A DNA stretch of 64,000 nucleotides from Candidatus Poseidoniaceae archaeon (GCA_949372655.1 CASIAI010000002.1:186001-250000); one strand, 5' to 3'; shown: positions 27,878 to 37,806, numbered from the stretch's first letter. Notes: generated by a model from the sequence alone, not told the origin. A program made the numbers and translations.

Positions 27878-29119
27878 ATGACGAATGTGCTATTTTCATC
27901 AGAATCAGTAACTAGTGGACACCCCGACAAACTTTGCGATGCTATTTCAGACGCTATCGTCGATGCATGTCTAAGTGTTGACCCCAATGCGAGGGTTGCA
28001 GTAGAAACTTGTGTCAAGGGTAAAGAGGAAAAAGGTTTGATTGTACTTGCAGGTGAAGTTTCACTTAACGGTAAAGCACCAGACTATGAATCAGTCGCTC
28101 GTAAAGCAGGGGCAGCAATTGGTTATGTATCTCATAAAATAGGTATGGATGCAACTAGTTCGGATGTTTGTGATGTCCAAGTTCATATCACGACGCAATC
28201 AGCTAATATTGCTCAAGGTGTCAACAAAGACGGCTTAGATCAAGGTGCTGGCGACCAAGGGATGATGTTTGGATATGCTTGTAATGAAACCGAGAGCTAT
28301 GATGGTCTTAAAGGACGATTTTTCCCACTTGCAGCAGCACTTTCCCAGAGATTGACTCGCCGTTTGACAACCGTTAGAGAGGATGGTACACTTCCATGGA
28401 CTAGGCCTGACGGTAAATCTCAAGTTACTGTAGAATACAATTCTGATGGTTCAATTTCAAGAGTTCACACAGTTGTAATTGCAATTCAGCATGATGATAA
28501 GTTGAAAGATCAGTTCGGAGGCTCTGAAGAAAAAGAATTAGAGTATGTTAGGCAACAAATCAGAGAGCATGTAGTAGAACATTCGATTCCATCTGAACTC
28601 CTAAACAATGATTACAAGTTGGTAGTGAATGGAACTGGAAGATTTGCAGACCCTGGAGGACCTTATGCTGATGCTGGCTTAACAGGTCGTAAAATCATAG
28701 TGGATACATATGGTGGAATGGGTCGTCATGGTGGCGGTGCATTCTCAGGCAAAGACCCGTCAAAGGTAGACCGTTCAGCAGCATACGCATCTCGTTGGGC
28801 TGCTAAGCATGTTGTGGCAGCAGGACTTGCAGATAGATGTGAGATTCAATTAGCCTATGTAATTGGTGTTGCAGAGCCAGTAAGCGTGAGAGTTGAAACC
28901 TTTGGGACTTCGACAGAATCGGAAATGGAAATTGCTCGTAGGGTTAACCAAACATTTGATTTTAGACCTGGGGCAATTTCCCGAGATCTAAATCTACAAC
29001 GTCCGATTTATTCAGTTACCGCAGCAGGTGGGCACTTTGGAAGAAACGTAGGTGCTTCTGGTGAGTTCCCTTGGGAAAATTTAGATAATGAAAGAATTTC
29101 ATCTCTTAAGCAAGGCTGA
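27878..29119 (+). CDS. metK: S-adenosylmethionine synthetase, bacterial/eukaryotic type
   Basis: 413 residues. The enzyme makes S-adenosylmethionine from methionine and ATP. The sequence is the bacterial/eukaryotic MAT family, not the distinct archaeal MAT: FSSESVTSGHPDKLCD at the start, GAGDQGMMFGYA, GRFADPGGP, the P-loop-like GGGAFSGKDPSKVDRSAAY and YVIGVAEPVSVRVETFGT are all present. It appears complete and has ordinary length. A bacterial-type metK in an archaeal gene context points to horizontal acquisition, unless it is the lineage's only copy inherited from an old replacement. It sits alone between aspS (divergent) and a surface-protein gene. Confidence 0.95.
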   Translation: MTNVLFSSESVTSGHPDKLCDAISDAIVDACLSVDPNARVAVETCVKGKEEKGLIVLAGEVSLNGKAPDYESVARKAGAAIGYVSHKIGMDATSSDVCDVQVHITTQSANIAQGVNKDGLDQGAGDQGMMFGYACNETESYDGLKGRFFPLAAALSQRLTRRLTTVREDGTLPWTRPDGKSQVTVEYNSDGSISRVHTVVIAIQHDDKLKDQFGGSEEKELEYVRQQIREHVVEHSIPSELLNNDYKLVVNGTGRFADPGGPYADAGLTGRKIIVDTYGGMGRHGGGAFSGKDPSKVDRSAAYASRWAAKHVVAAGLADRCEIQLAYVIGVAEPVSVRVETFGTSTESEMEIARRVNQTFDFRPGAISRDLNLQRPIYSVTAAGGHFGRNVGASGEFPWENLDNERISSLKQG

Positions 29120-29196
29120 AGGTAATTTTTCAGTAATTTTATAATCTTGTGTCCGATTGACTCAAGAGGGATGCGCTACTGGCTTGACTCGGTCTT

Positions 29197-32100
29197 ATGT
29201 CTAAACCAGCAGGTCGTGCGCTAACTTTTGTTGCCATTTTACTTATTGCAAGTATTTCGCCATTAGCATCTATCGCCTCAGCGCATCCTTCAATTGAACT
29301 TTCAGTCGATAAATCTCATGTTGTTCTTCAAGGCGGATATTCCGAAAATGTCACACTAACTATTCACAATAACGGATCTTCCATAGAATCCTATAATCTC
29401 ACATTAGATTTATCTAATCTCCCAAGTGTGTGGAATGTCACCTCAGTAAATGATACTGTAGGCAACGTTCTACCAACTTTTTCTGCCGATACGACATTCA
29501 TAGTCCGTCTAGATACTGGTGCAGTTCCTACTGATAGCGGTTCTTTTGAAATAATGGTAACTGAACCTGATGCTGATGTTTCCTCTAATATCACTGTCTA
29601 TACTTCTGTAGAACCATCGTTTGCAACATCAGTTTCCTTTTCTTCGATGAGCGGCCCACTTCAGCAGGTTACCGCAGGCATCTCAAGTAATTATACCGTC
29701 GATATATGGAACGATGGGAATGTAGAGGATACAGTTCTACTGGATGTAGATTCCGAGCCGGACCTTGCCGCATTTTGGTCTAATATAACCAATGGTACAG
29801 GAACTGGGAATGGTACAGGTAACGGTACAGGTAATGGTACAGGTAATGGTACAGGTAATGGTACAGGTAACGGAACTGGAAACCAATCGAACACTAGTAT
29901 TTCTTACCCATCTAATGTTTTGATGTATGGTAATAGTTATATTTACACACAAAACCTTGATTCGATAATTGAAAATATGTTCAATGTCACCGGACAGCAT
30001 AATAATACTGAAGCATTAACAGGAGGAGGAATGATTTTATCACAACATTGGGATAATGTCAATTCTTCAGGCGATAGTTGGAATACAACATTGAGAGATA
30101 ATGGGGAAACATGGGACTTTGTGGTCATTCAAGACCAAAGTCAAATACCTGGATTTGACCGAACCAATGCGAATTGGATTACTGACAAGGATGCAGCAGT
30201 TAACCTGGCTCAAGCCATTGATGATGAAAACTCCCAAGCAATGTTGATGATGACATGGGGTAGAAGAACTGGCGATGTTACTTACCCTTCCATATATGGC
30301 AACTTCACATTGATGCAAGACCGACTTGAAAGTGGGTATATAGATTTCAGAGACAATATGTCTACACCTAGTAGAGATGTTTGGATTGCACCGGTAGGTC
30401 TTGCTTACAAGCATATTCATGAGCAAATAAATTTGACCGGCATCGACCCGACACTCTCTGGAAATACCTTCTATAATTTGTATACTGCAGATGGTAGTCA
30501 TCCTTCTCTTTCGGGAAGTTATCTTGCTGCTTGCGTTCTTTACGCTTCCATGATTGGTGAGAGTCCGGTTGGTTCTAATGACACAGTTGCACTCTCAGCA
30601 TCCTTGAAACTGGAATTACAACAAGCGGCTGCTGCAACAGTATTCAATGAAACATCCCATCTTAGTTATCCTTGGGAAGAAACCTCAGGTTCTTCGATTT
30701 CACCAACCAGTCAATCCAGTCGTTCGATACCAGCTGGGTGGAATGTGTTGTTTGATGACATGGAATTAACTGATATTCCTGCTGATTCATACACTCAAGT
30801 AAATTTACAAGTATCGATTCCAAGCGATGCAACGCCAGGATTTTATGGATTTAATTTGTATTCTGCATCTACTAAAGGTAATATTTCTAGTTATTCAACA
30901 ATGGTAATTGAAGTGGTTGCAGAAAATGATGTGAGTGCAGTATTCCTTGACCAAGATGCAAATTTCATACCCGGCCAAACAACTAATACTACAGTTCAAG
31001 TTACTAACATTGGTAATGCAGAACTGGATATGGATTGGGACCTAGAATTAATTAGTGGCCCATGTAATATTTCACTTCTGACTATTTCATCTAATAATTT
31101 TGCACCTGATGATGCAGTTGAGGTTGGCATTCAAGTAATCGTTGATTCAACATCAACCAGCACTGATGAATGTGTAGTTAGCCTTGGAGGAACTGCTTCT
31201 TTTGGTGAGCAGCAATATTCTCCTGAAGACTTTGACTTTATTATTGGAATAGATGAGAAAGTAGAGTTTGAATTGACAGTTCCTCAAGGTGGTATAGATG
31301 TGATACCTGGTACTAATACTGTCTATGAAATTAGATTGAATAATTCTGGTAGTGAAGAGGTGGAGTTCTTCCTAGACATTGGCTCTACCTCGGGGCTTAA
31401 CACTAATTTAGCCTCTTCAAGTGGTATTATAGTCGCTTCAGGCTCTGTTGGTATTTGGTCATTAACTACTGATGCACAAAATGGTATGATTGGGGATTAT
31501 GATCAATCCTTTAGCGTAACTTACAGCGAGGTAACTAGCGAGGTTACTCTGATTGTCAAAGTTTCATCAGTACCTTCGGTATCTTTGACTGGACCTTTGG
31601 ATGGTAGAGTTTCAGTTATACCAGGTCAGACTGTTTCCATTGACCTTCAACTTTCTAACGATGGAACTAAAGAACTTAATTTGAGTGCTGCGGTATCAGG
31701 TCTGCCAACCGGTGCCCAAGTTTCCTTTGACCCAACAACTACTATGCTGGCTCCGGGTCAATCGGTGACAATCAACATGTCTTTGAGTATGGTCGCAACA
31801 TCAGGCTCTGGAGTTCATCCAATAATAATCAACTATAGTTCATCAGAAATAACCGCTTCACTTAGTCTGGAATTACAAATTACAGATAGTGTTGGCCTTA
31901 CAGTTAACTCGGTGACAAGTAGTATTGCAGCAGGTCCGCTAAGTAGTGTCAATTATACATTTGAGATTACCAACCTTGGTTCAGCACAAGACACTTTCTT
32001 TATCACTTTAGGTTACGATGATTCCAATAATGCTACTACTTGGTTTGACATAATTCTTTCAACAACTTCGGTAAACCTTGACTCATCAGCAACACAAGTA

Positions 32101-33300
32101 ATCTCTATGTCCATCCGCGAAAGGGCAGTAGGAGCACCGTCCACTGGAGTTCCAGTTGATGTAATTATAACTTCTACGAATGATGATACAACCTCGAGCT
32201 CTAGTACACTCAACGTATTACCTATACAAGCAAGTGCTCAATTAACAATACTAGAAAATGATGATGGTGGCAAACCAGGTGAAATAGTTTCAGGTACTGT
32301 TGTGGTCACTAACACCGGTTCAGGTTTAGACCAATTTATGCTCACCACACCGGGTAATATTTGTGGGTTATCTGAAACTTTCACTCTTGATGCAGGTTCT
32401 TCATCTCAAGCCTATTCTTGGTCTTGTACAATCGATGATGACTCAACATATGGGTATGAATCAATAACTTTCAGAGTCACTAGTGGTGCAAGAACCAACT
32501 ATGTCCTTGAAGAGGTTGAGAATTATATTGTCGAAGCGAATTGGGGTAGTGAAGGGATTGTAGAGTTGAGTTTTGGAACGAATTCTCTATCGATGTCGTC
32601 ATCAGGTGGCTCATCAACGACCTTCACGATCAAGAACCTAGCCAATGCACCTGTTGCTGGGACTCTTTTCTTACTTGGAACCGATGAATCATTATTTGAT
32701 ACTAGTCTAATTTTAGTCTCAACCAATTCCTCATCTAATCAATTCAGTTTATCCAATGGTGAATCAGCTGTATATGAATTACTTCTTAATTCAAGAATTA
32801 CTGAAACACAGTCTGCAAGTATAGTAATCACTGCTAATGTTGAAATTGACGGGACTACCTACACTGTTGAATCGGGTAATCTCTCTGTCGATGTGGAAGG
32901 TCCAGAATTGCCGCCAGAAGGCGTAGAACTATTATTTGGTGTAACTCTTGATAAATCTCAAACACTTTACACAATGTTTGGTGGATGGATATTTTCTCTG
33001 ATATTATTGATGTTGATGAATATGCTTCGTAAGAGAAGAAAGCCTTCTATGGAATCTGAAGATCAAGACGATTCAGAAGGGGATTCTACAACCGAAGAAG
33101 AATCAACCCAGAATAGTGATGAGGGAGTGGATGTTCACACATTAGGTGAAAACGAGTGTAGAATGAGTTCTGATAATAAGGTGAATTGCCCGTCTTGTAA
33201 TGCGCGTTTGGGCGTTCCTAGAGGGAGTGTGCCACCGTTCAAGTTCACATGTCCTAAGTGTGAGACGAAAATCAGAGTTGTTGAGGGTCAGAAGTTCTGA
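29197..33300 (+). CDS. Surface protein with embedded SGNH hydrolase and cytoplasmic zinc ribbon
   Basis: 1,367 residues. A signal peptide (residues 6-29) and a CARDB/NEW3-like beta domain come first, then an Asn-Gly-Thr-Gly repeat (about 199-229). An SGNH/GDSL hydrolase-like domain follows (about 237-460) with nucleophile Ser247 (MYGNSYIY), Gln312 (VIQDQS) and Asp432/His435 (ADGSHPSLSGSYL). Further NEW3/CARDB-like repeats run to about 1230. One membrane helix (about 1253-1275) and an acidic linker precede a C-terminal zinc ribbon with two CxxC knuckles (CPSC and CPKC). The external part may deacylate or deacetylate polysaccharide or lipid. The zinc ribbon is on the predicted cytoplasmic side and could bind a partner. 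Substrate is unknown. Confidence 0.82.
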   Translation: MSKPAGRALTFVAILLIASISPLASIASAHPSIELSVDKSHVVLQGGYSENVTLTIHNNGSSIESYNLTLDLSNLPSVWNVTSVNDTVGNVLPTFSADTTFIVRLDTGAVPTDSGSFEIMVTEPDADVSSNITVYTSVEPSFATSVSFSSMSGPLQQVTAGISSNYTVDIWNDGNVEDTVLLDVDSEPDLAAFWSNITNGTGTGNGTGNGTGNGTGNGTGNGTGNGTGNQSNTSISYPSNVLMYGNSYIYTQNLDSIIENMFNVTGQHNNTEALTGGGMILSQHWDNVNSSGDSWNTTLRDNGETWDFVVIQDQSQIPGFDRTNANWITDKDAAVNLAQAIDDENSQAMLMMTWGRRTGDVTYPSIYGNFTLMQDRLESGYIDFRDNMSTPSRDVWIAPVGLAYKHIHEQINLTGIDPTLSGNTFYNLYTADGSHPSLSGSYLAACVLYASMIGESPVGSNDTVALSASLKLELQQAAAATVFNETSHLSYPWEETSGSSISPTSQSSRSIPAGWNVLFDDMELTDIPADSYTQVNLQVSIPSDATPGFYGFNLYSASTKGNISSYSTMVIEVVAENDVSAVFLDQDANFIPGQTTNTTVQVTNIGNAELDMDWDLELISGPCNISLLTISSNNFAPDDAVEVGIQVIVDSTSTSTDECVVSLGGTASFGEQQYSPEDFDFIIGIDEKVEFELTVPQGGIDVIPGTNTVYEIRLNNSGSEEVEFFLDIGSTSGLNTNLASSSGIIVASGSVGIWSLTTDAQNGMIGDYDQSFSVTYSEVTSEVTLIVKVSSVPSVSLTGPLDGRVSVIPGQTVSIDLQLSNDGTKELNLSAAVSGLPTGAQVSFDPTTTMLAPGQSVTINMSLSMVATSGSGVHPIIINYSSSEITASLSLELQITDSVGLTVNSVTSSIAAGPLSSVNYTFEITNLGSAQDTFFITLGYDDSNNATTWFDIILSTTSVNLDSSATQVISMSIRERAVGAPSTGVPVDVIITSTNDDTTSSSSTLNVLPIQASAQLTILENDDGGKPGEIVSGTVVVTNTGSGLDQFMLTTPGNICGLSETFTLDAGSSSQAYSWSCTIDDDSTYGYESITFRVTSGARTNYVLEEVENYIVEANWGSEGIVELSFGTNSLSMSSSGGSSTTFTIKNLANAPVAGTLFLLGTDESLFDTSLILVSTNSSSNQFSLSNGESAVYELLLNSRITETQSASIVITANVEIDGTTYTVESGNLSVDVEGPELPPEGVELLFGVTLDKSQTLYTMFGGWIFSLILLMLMNMLRKRRKPSMESEDQDDSEGDSTTEEESTQNSDEGVDVHTLGENECRMSSDNKVNCPSCNARLGVPRGSVPPFKFTCPKCETKIRVVEGQKF
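29791..29880 (+). repeat. 12-bp in-frame tandem repeat coding for NGTG
   Basis: Five units of A-A-(T/C)-GGTACAGGT follow one another at 29809-29868, flanked by diverged units at 29791-29808 and 29869-29880. Three units are identical. The array encodes a flexible Asn-Gly-Thr-Gly linker just before the SGNH-like domain, and copy number could change by slippage without breaking the frame. Confidence 0.93.
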
Positions 33301-33302
33301 CA

Positions 33303-34091
33303 TCACTCATTCTTTATGGCTATGAGGAGGAATGCTGTATGTCCAAATGGGCCATTCACAGGTCTCATTCCTCCACGTGATGCTCTCCCCCAAGGCCGTT
33401 CGATTAATTCACCAGCCCACTCAACTTTGAGCCCATTATCTTCACAGGTTTGCCATGCGACCTCTACCTGACTTGTGACAGGGCAATAGCAGCAAATCCT
33501 ACCACCTAATTCTAGTAAGGGTAAGGTTGCTTTTATTGCTTCGCTATGCTGAGGTAGATCTAGTATTATTGAATTATATGTTGCTCTTATCGATTTAATA
33601 TCTTCAACGACATCTTCAATATTCCCTTCTACATGATGGTGCTGTGGGAATTCCGACAAACACGATTTTGCTCTCCTTAGGTTTTCAAGTCCAACTTTAG
33701 CATGCTCATCTCTTGGCTCAACAGTCACATGGATTCCATTATTTCCAAGAACATGGGCAATATGCATAGATAATCCTCCGCTTCCAAGTCCAGCCTCTAG
33801 TACAGAGTCACCTGAACCTATCCCCATCTTTGAAATCATCATTCCAGCATCTTTAGCACTGATTGTTTGGGCTCTTCTTAGCATTGATTTGCTCAGTTCG
33901 GGTAAACCGATAGTTAACCTCTTGAACGATTTATGACCCAGTTGAACAGATTCTCCAATTTCCACTTGTGAAAGTTCCTCTTGTGGATTAAGAACTCCAA
34001 TGCCTTTAATTTTGTGAACTTTATCAACCATTTCGACTAAAAAAACACGACCATCTTCTTGTTCAAGTGCCACCCATGCATGGTCGTCCAT
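33303..34091 (-). CDS. trmI: tRNA (adenine-N1)-methyltransferase, TrmI family
   Basis: 262 residues. A small beta N-terminal domain precedes a class I SAM-methyltransferase core with VLEAGLGSGGLSMHIA (motif I), VTVEPRDEHA (motif II) and the catalytic-side ILDLPQH (motif IV), close to the DLPEP-type motif of TrmI/Trm61. Archaeal TrmI methylates A57/A58 in the T-loop of tRNA. The C-terminal ERPWGRASRGGMRP resembles the conserved RxW...RP region. It converges with the preceding surface-protein gene (2-base gap) and is divergent from the next one. Confidence 0.88.
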   Translation of the reverse strand: MDDHAWVALEQEDGRVFLVEMVDKVHKIKGIGVLNPQEELSQVEIGESVQLGHKSFKRLTIGLPELSKSMLRRAQTISAKDAGMMISKMGIGSGDSVLEAGLGSGGLSMHIAHVLGNNGIHVTVEPRDEHAKVGLENLRRAKSCLSEFPQHHHVEGNIEDVVEDIKSIRATYNSIILDLPQHSEAIKATLPLLELGGRICCYCPVTSQVEVAWQTCEDNGLKVEWAGELIERPWGRASRGGMRPVNGPFGHTAFLLIAIKNE

Positions 34092-34209
34092 ATTGATGCC
34101 GAGAAATACATTTGATACAATCTTTATGCTTTGAAGTTAGGCGATTGTGAATGAATGAAATAATCCTGAAATAGAGGGTTTCATATACTGTCTTGATGCT
34201 CCTCGATAC

Positions 34210-37200
34210 ATGAAGATGTCCGCACGCGTATTGTCACTAGTCATCGTCGCTCTATTTATTGGAAGTATTTTGACTTCTTTAACTGGTGATTTAAATCAAA
34301 AAGAAGAGAAAGAACTGGAAGGCTTAGCCGTTGTTTCCGAAGCAAGTTCCCCAGGGCACAATGTGTTTTTACAGTACATATCGTCTGATAACTGCTATTA
34401 CTGTTATCACGCTGGAGGCGGTTCGGAATCTGCCTACAACTTGAAATCAACAAATCCTGATGAATTCGTCTACATTACCTACATGTCAGCAAGTTATGGC
34501 TCAACAAATGATGCCCGTTCAGGAAATGTGGCTCCAATTTATGCTATGAATCACCTAGGTGAATCTGGCGGTGCTCCAACAGGATACATGGGCGACTCCG
34601 ACCCTTCAATTGGCGGTAGTACCAGCGATGGAAAGAGATATGATTCCGCCTTTTCATCTGGCGGCTCTATGGCTTCCTCAATTAATGATTATCAATTGAA
34701 TGTGGTTCAATCAGTCAATCCAACCAACAGTGCTAACGTGGACATTACCATGGAAGCATCATATGTTGGAACTGGTACTGCACCTTCATCAACTGTTCTT
34801 TATGCTGCTGTTACAGAAGATAAGTGTGCATACACATACAGTGACGGTACCTATGGTCATAACTGTTGGAGAGCTTGGTTGTTGAATGGTAATTCCTATG
34901 CAACAACTTCAGGAACAACAGGAAGTGGTTCTGGCTTTGTCACAATGGATTTGTCGAAAGGTGTACACTCTGAATCTTGGACTATACCGGCAAGCCTAGC
35001 ACGTTCTCGTGGCGGGCAATCTGGAATCAATAACATGATTACTATAGGTGCGATTTACAATACATGGAGTACAACCTCTCACAATGCAGATATTTTCGCA
35101 GTTTCAGATAGTACCATGGGGCCAAAAATGGATCTTGCTATTTCAGATGTGACACTCTCAAATCCATCTTCTCAGTTAGGCTATGTCAATGGTGACCAAG
35201 TAACTGTCACGGCGAATGCTAAGAATATCGGAGGATTAGATTATACTGATGGAGGAACGATGGAAATAGTTTATCTCAACGCAGGTAATCCAGTCGTTGT
35301 TGATTCAAAACCATTGTCTAACTTGATTCCTCAAGCCACAATGTCATTCTCAGCAGTAGTAGATACGACTTCACTTCCAGCCAATTCTTGGGATACTAAA
35401 TTTGGCGCAAGACTTTCTGGACTAACCGGTGATGGTTTATCGAGTAATAATCTCAATGTTGACACTATGCAGCATGATAGACCACCATTGGCTAAGCAAG
35501 CAACTGTCGATGGTAATAATGTAATCGAGAGAGGTAAAGTGTTCAATGTAATCGCTAAAGGAACTGCTAATGATCTAGTTGACACAATCGATACTATGAC
35601 TTTTGAATTGGAAGTTTCACCAGCAGGTCAGAACCTATGGGATGGTTCTGTGGATTCTGGTGGTGAAGTAATTGTCAATTTCGATACTAGTAATGAAGGT
35701 AGAGAATATGTTATTACGCCAACCTCTGAAATGATTGCTGGATGGTATGATTTACGTTCTAAAACCGTCGATAGTCGAGGGCAGACCAGTGACTGGAGAG
35801 TTACATCCAACGCCTTTGAATTAGCTAATGGAATGCCGATAATTGTTGCAGAGCCAGTTCCAACTGTGATTTGTGACCAAATCACTTCGATTGATTTAAC
35901 AGACCATGTGAGTGACCCAGAAACTCCACTTCAGGATTTGATAATTGATTCTGACCACACTTCTTTCATCTCTTGGAATCCTGCATCTAGCACCATGGAT
36001 GTTAAATTTGCTTTCAGTGATGTTCAAGGCTGCCCACTTGGCCAAAAGAGTATCTTGATTACAGTCGATGACGGAGGAGATTATTCTGCACAAGGTGTTC
36101 TTCCTTCAGGAACTTTGAAATTTAATGTAATCGAAAATGGTCAACCTCGATGGAGTGGTCTGCCGACACAGATAATCGATGAACAAGGGGCAGACTCAGA
36201 CGGAACACTAAGGCTGTTACCATTCATTTCTGATACCGATTCATTAGGACAATATTCTGATTCTTCACTACTTACTTTTTCAGTCGTAGGGAACTCTAAC
36301 CCCGAACTGGTCAGTGCAGAACTTATTGGAAATGTATTAGGATTTGAAACCAAATCTGATGACTCCAATGGACAATCAACTATTACAGTCAAAGCCTGTG
36401 ATACAGACCAAGAATGCTCTGAGCAAACGGTCTTGGTTGAAATTAACCCAATCAACGACGCTCCTAGAGTCGATATGATAGATATCGAGATGATTTCTCT
36501 AAAGGCTGGAACTCAAATGTCAATAGATTTACAATCAAGAATTTCGGATGTTGATGATGAATTGAGTAAAGTTACCACTCTGATTTCCTCTTCCTCTCCA
36601 GGAAGCGCTCAGTATATTCGTTCTTCGGGAATGTTGAACCTACAATTTAGTGAGATCGGTATGCAAACTGTGACCATTGAAGTTAGAGATACATATGACG
36701 TCAATACTTACATGATGACAATCGATGTTTTCGATTCAGTTCCATTCACTATTTCAAAGACACAATCTGAATCAAGTTTCTTAATCGCTACAGTTACAGA
36801 CCTTTACATTTCTCAGACACCACACATTATGATGGAATTGAGCGATAGTGCTCCAACATTCACTTCCATGGCAGTAACTTGGACACTCTGTGGTGGAGGA
36901 GTTTGTGACGGTTATTGGGGATATGATTTGGATGTATCAAAATCCGCTTCTGGTTGGGAACTAGATTTGAATATTCCACTGCTTGGAGGTTCAGACGGTG
37001 AAATGGCTAGACCTAACGGATATAACGAAAATGATTACTTCACTTTGAGTATAGACGCAGTAGATTCACAAAATAATAATTACAAAACTTCAACACCTGT
37101 TAAGTGGGAAATACTTGAGCAACTTCCATCTCCTGCTGAAATGGACCAAGATACCTTGGATAAGCGTATATCAGTTCTTGAAGATAGAATTCAGCAACTA

Positions 37201-37740
37201 GAATTAGAAATCCAATCAGAATCCGGAGATACATCTGATTTAGAAGTTCAATTGTCCAATATTCAATCGGAATATGATTTGGCATGTGATGATGGCAGAG
37301 TCCAATGTACTACAGATTCAGCAAGTACTTCAACCGATTCAGAAGATAGTTCAAAATCTAATAACCTCGTATTAACTGTCGGAATTATAGCTGGTGTAAT
37401 TATTGTCGCCCTTCTTGGAGGATTATTCTTGATGAGAGGCGGTAGAACTGGTGGTCTAGAGGAATTGAAGTGGGCAGATTCAACATTGCCTGCTGATGAT
37501 TCAATAGCCAATTCGATGTATGGCGGAACTCAGCAAATGTTCCAACAACCGGTTAACTATCAACAACCTGTTCAAACTCCAGTTTACCAACAACCTACTC
37601 CAGTGCCAGTTCAACCAGTTGCACCAATCATTCCTGCAGCAGGGCCACAAGTCCCTGCTACTGGTTTGCCTTCTGGGTGGACTATGGAACAGTGGAATTA
37701 CTACGGACAACAATATCTAGATGCATTGAATCACCAATGA
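34210..37740 (+). CDS. Surface protein with thioredoxin-like N-terminus and coiled coil
   Basis: 1,176 residues. A signal peptide (about residues 5-26) precedes a thioredoxin-like domain in which Cys62 and Cys65 form a CYYC pair (FLQYISSDNCYYCYHAGG), with a cis-Pro-type GGAPTGYMGD later. This resembles secreted Omp28/thioredoxin-like domains. CARDB-like and cadherin/Ig-like beta modules fill about 300-960 (for example NPINDAPRVD and ISDVDDEL). A short coiled coil (about 980-1025, RISVLEDRIQQLELEIQ) lies before the membrane helix (about 1053-1075). The tail is Gln/Pro-rich and ends in GWTMEQWNYYGQQYLDAL. It may be a redox-active or disulfide-handling envelope protein; activity is not established. 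Confidence 0.82.
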   Translation: MKMSARVLSLVIVALFIGSILTSLTGDLNQKEEKELEGLAVVSEASSPGHNVFLQYISSDNCYYCYHAGGGSESAYNLKSTNPDEFVYITYMSASYGSTNDARSGNVAPIYAMNHLGESGGAPTGYMGDSDPSIGGSTSDGKRYDSAFSSGGSMASSINDYQLNVVQSVNPTNSANVDITMEASYVGTGTAPSSTVLYAAVTEDKCAYTYSDGTYGHNCWRAWLLNGNSYATTSGTTGSGSGFVTMDLSKGVHSESWTIPASLARSRGGQSGINNMITIGAIYNTWSTTSHNADIFAVSDSTMGPKMDLAISDVTLSNPSSQLGYVNGDQVTVTANAKNIGGLDYTDGGTMEIVYLNAGNPVVVDSKPLSNLIPQATMSFSAVVDTTSLPANSWDTKFGARLSGLTGDGLSSNNLNVDTMQHDRPPLAKQATVDGNNVIERGKVFNVIAKGTANDLVDTIDTMTFELEVSPAGQNLWDGSVDSGGEVIVNFDTSNEGREYVITPTSEMIAGWYDLRSKTVDSRGQTSDWRVTSNAFELANGMPIIVAEPVPTVICDQITSIDLTDHVSDPETPLQDLIIDSDHTSFISWNPASSTMDVKFAFSDVQGCPLGQKSILITVDDGGDYSAQGVLPSGTLKFNVIENGQPRWSGLPTQIIDEQGADSDGTLRLLPFISDTDSLGQYSDSSLLTFSVVGNSNPELVSAELIGNVLGFETKSDDSNGQSTITVKACDTDQECSEQTVLVEINPINDAPRVDMIDIEMISLKAGTQMSIDLQSRISDVDDELSKVTTLISSSSPGSAQYIRSSGMLNLQFSEIGMQTVTIEVRDTYDVNTYMMTIDVFDSVPFTISKTQSESSFLIATVTDLYISQTPHIMMELSDSAPTFTSMAVTWTLCGGGVCDGYWGYDLDVSKSASGWELDLNIPLLGGSDGEMARPNGYNENDYFTLSIDAVDSQNNNYKTSTPVKWEILEQLPSPAEMDQDTLDKRISVLEDRIQQLELEIQSESGDTSDLEVQLSNIQSEYDLACDDGRVQCTTDSASTSTDSEDSSKSNNLVLTVGIIAGVIIVALLGGLFLMRGGRTGGLEELKWADSTLPADDSIANSMYGGTQQMFQQPVNYQQPVQTPVYQQPTPVPVQPVAPIIPAAGPQVPATGLPSGWTMEQWNYYGQQYLDALNHQ

Positions 37741-37750
37741 GGTTGGTAAA

Positions 37751-37773
37751 TTACAATAATTTTTGTATTGTAA
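37751..37773. repeat. Inverted repeat upstream of lonB
   Basis: TTACAATA, a 7-base spacer and TATTGTAA form a perfect 8-bp-arm inverted repeat between the surface-protein stop (37740) and the lonB start (37807). It could be an operator for lonB or an RNA hairpin at the end of the preceding transcript. A similar ACAATA/TATTGT palindrome occurs at 48880-48899. Confidence 0.6.
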
Positions 37774-37794
37774 ACCCATAAAGGGGAGTAGCGT

Positions 37795-37799
37795 GGAGG
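37795..37799 (+). promoter_or_regulatory. Strong Shine-Dalgarno site deciding the lonB start
   Basis: GGAGG lies 7 bases before the GTG at 37807. An ATG two bases earlier (ATGTG overlap) is in another frame and stops after five codons, so GTG is the start. Confidence 0.75.
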
Positions 37800-37806
37800 A
37801 ATAGAT

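Noticed and set aside
29791-29880. CRISPR-like array
   Set aside because: Units are 12 bp, contiguous and in frame within a coding region; there are no spacers.
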